A DNA stretch of 5,138 nt from Bacteroidota bacterium. Its GTDB lineage: Bacteria; Bacteroidota; Bacteroidia; Bacteroidales; Bacteroidaceae. The position numbers and the translations under genes are program-made. The stretch covers positions 1-5,138 of the forward strand of contig JAEXAJ010000079.1 in assembly GCA_023458215.1 (NCBI GenBank), in the 5' to 3' direction. Every line of letters starts with the position of its first letter. The stretch's first letter is position 1. The notes beneath the pieces were generated by a model. It was not told the DNA's origin, searched no databases, and worked only from the letters and a program-made list of their open reading frames with translations. This document shows positions 4,994-5,138 of this stretch, one piece after another.

Positions 4994-5138
4994 ACTTTCC
5001 TTCTTTCCAAACATAAGTGATAGGGCGGCGAATGAACGGTTTTAGTTTGTCCGCCGCTTCTTTTTCCATATAATCGGGGGTTGTAAAGGTGAACGTCAAC
5101 GTAGCATCCTTAGACGAAAGATCGGCTTTCATCAATAG
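4980..5138 (-). CDS. C-terminal end of an unidentified protein (partial)
   Basis: The minus strand stays open for 52 codons from the window edge to TGA at 4982-4980. The two other minus-strand frames meet stops within the first dozen codons of the edge. The product contains KADLSSKDATLTFTFTTPDY, then MEKEAADKLKPFIRRPITYVW and KEGKFILL. The alternating Thr/Phe stretch suggests beta strands, as in small secreted or lipoprotein-type Bacteroides proteins, but I do not recognise the family. Codon use resembles the neighbours. Its start lies beyond the right edge, and its last 14 bases overlap the end of the YitT-family gene tail to tail. Confidence 0.6.
   Translation of the reverse strand, partial: LLMKADLSSKDATLTFTFTTPDYMEKEAADKLKPFIRRPITYVWKEGKFILL
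5025..5065 (+). terminator. Possible terminator of the YitT-family gene
   Basis: GCGGCG (5025-5030) pairs exactly with CGCCGC (5052-5057), followed by TTCTTTTT. A short inner pairing GAAC/GTTT (5034-5037 with 5045-5048) may help close the long loop. It lies 31 bases after the stop, inside the coding sequence of the opposing partial gene. The six-base stem and long loop make it a moderate candidate only. Confidence 0.5.

Overview
The window looks like chromosomal DNA of a Bacteroides-type organism (order Bacteroidales). Three intergenic regions carry the Bacteroidota -7 promoter element TAnnTTTG, each as GTATCTTTG. Almost all starts lack a Shine-Dalgarno sequence and sit behind A/T-rich leaders. 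The tRNA genes do not encode CCA, and the protein families are those common in gut Bacteroides. No plasmid, phage, IS, CRISPR or rRNA signal was seen.

Layout, left to right: (1) a single-pass membrane TPR protein on +, ending in a strong branched terminator; (2) ribH, lumazine synthase of riboflavin biosynthesis; (3) a tRNA-Tyr(GTA) / tRNA-Gly(TCC) pair whose promoter overlaps the end of ribH and which ends in a near-perfect intrinsic terminator; (4) a short Crp/Fnr-type regulator starting 21 bases after that terminator's T-rich tail; (5) an integral-membrane acyltransferase 3 protein with its own -7 element and a perfect 8-2-8 palindrome upstream; (6) a convergent minus-strand gene for a small DUF1232/YkvA-like protein, sharing a bidirectional hairpin terminator with the acyltransferase; (7) a divergently transcribed YitT-family membrane protein; (8) the C-terminal end of a minus-strand gene that overlaps the yitT-type stop and runs off the right edge.

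The genes do not form one pathway; most appear to be separate short transcription units with their own promoters and terminators. The most plausible functional link is between the Crp/Fnr-like regulator and the acyltransferase. The palindrome lies where a Crp-type activator would bind, about 40 bases before the predicted transcript start, and that promoter lacks a good -33 element. The other notable signal is a strong Shine-Dalgarno sequence on the DUF1232-like gene, unlike every other start here. No clearly new multi-gene system is evident. Three apparent longer starts (at 1588, 2295 and 4070) fall inside a tRNA or a promoter element and were moved to downstream ATGs.
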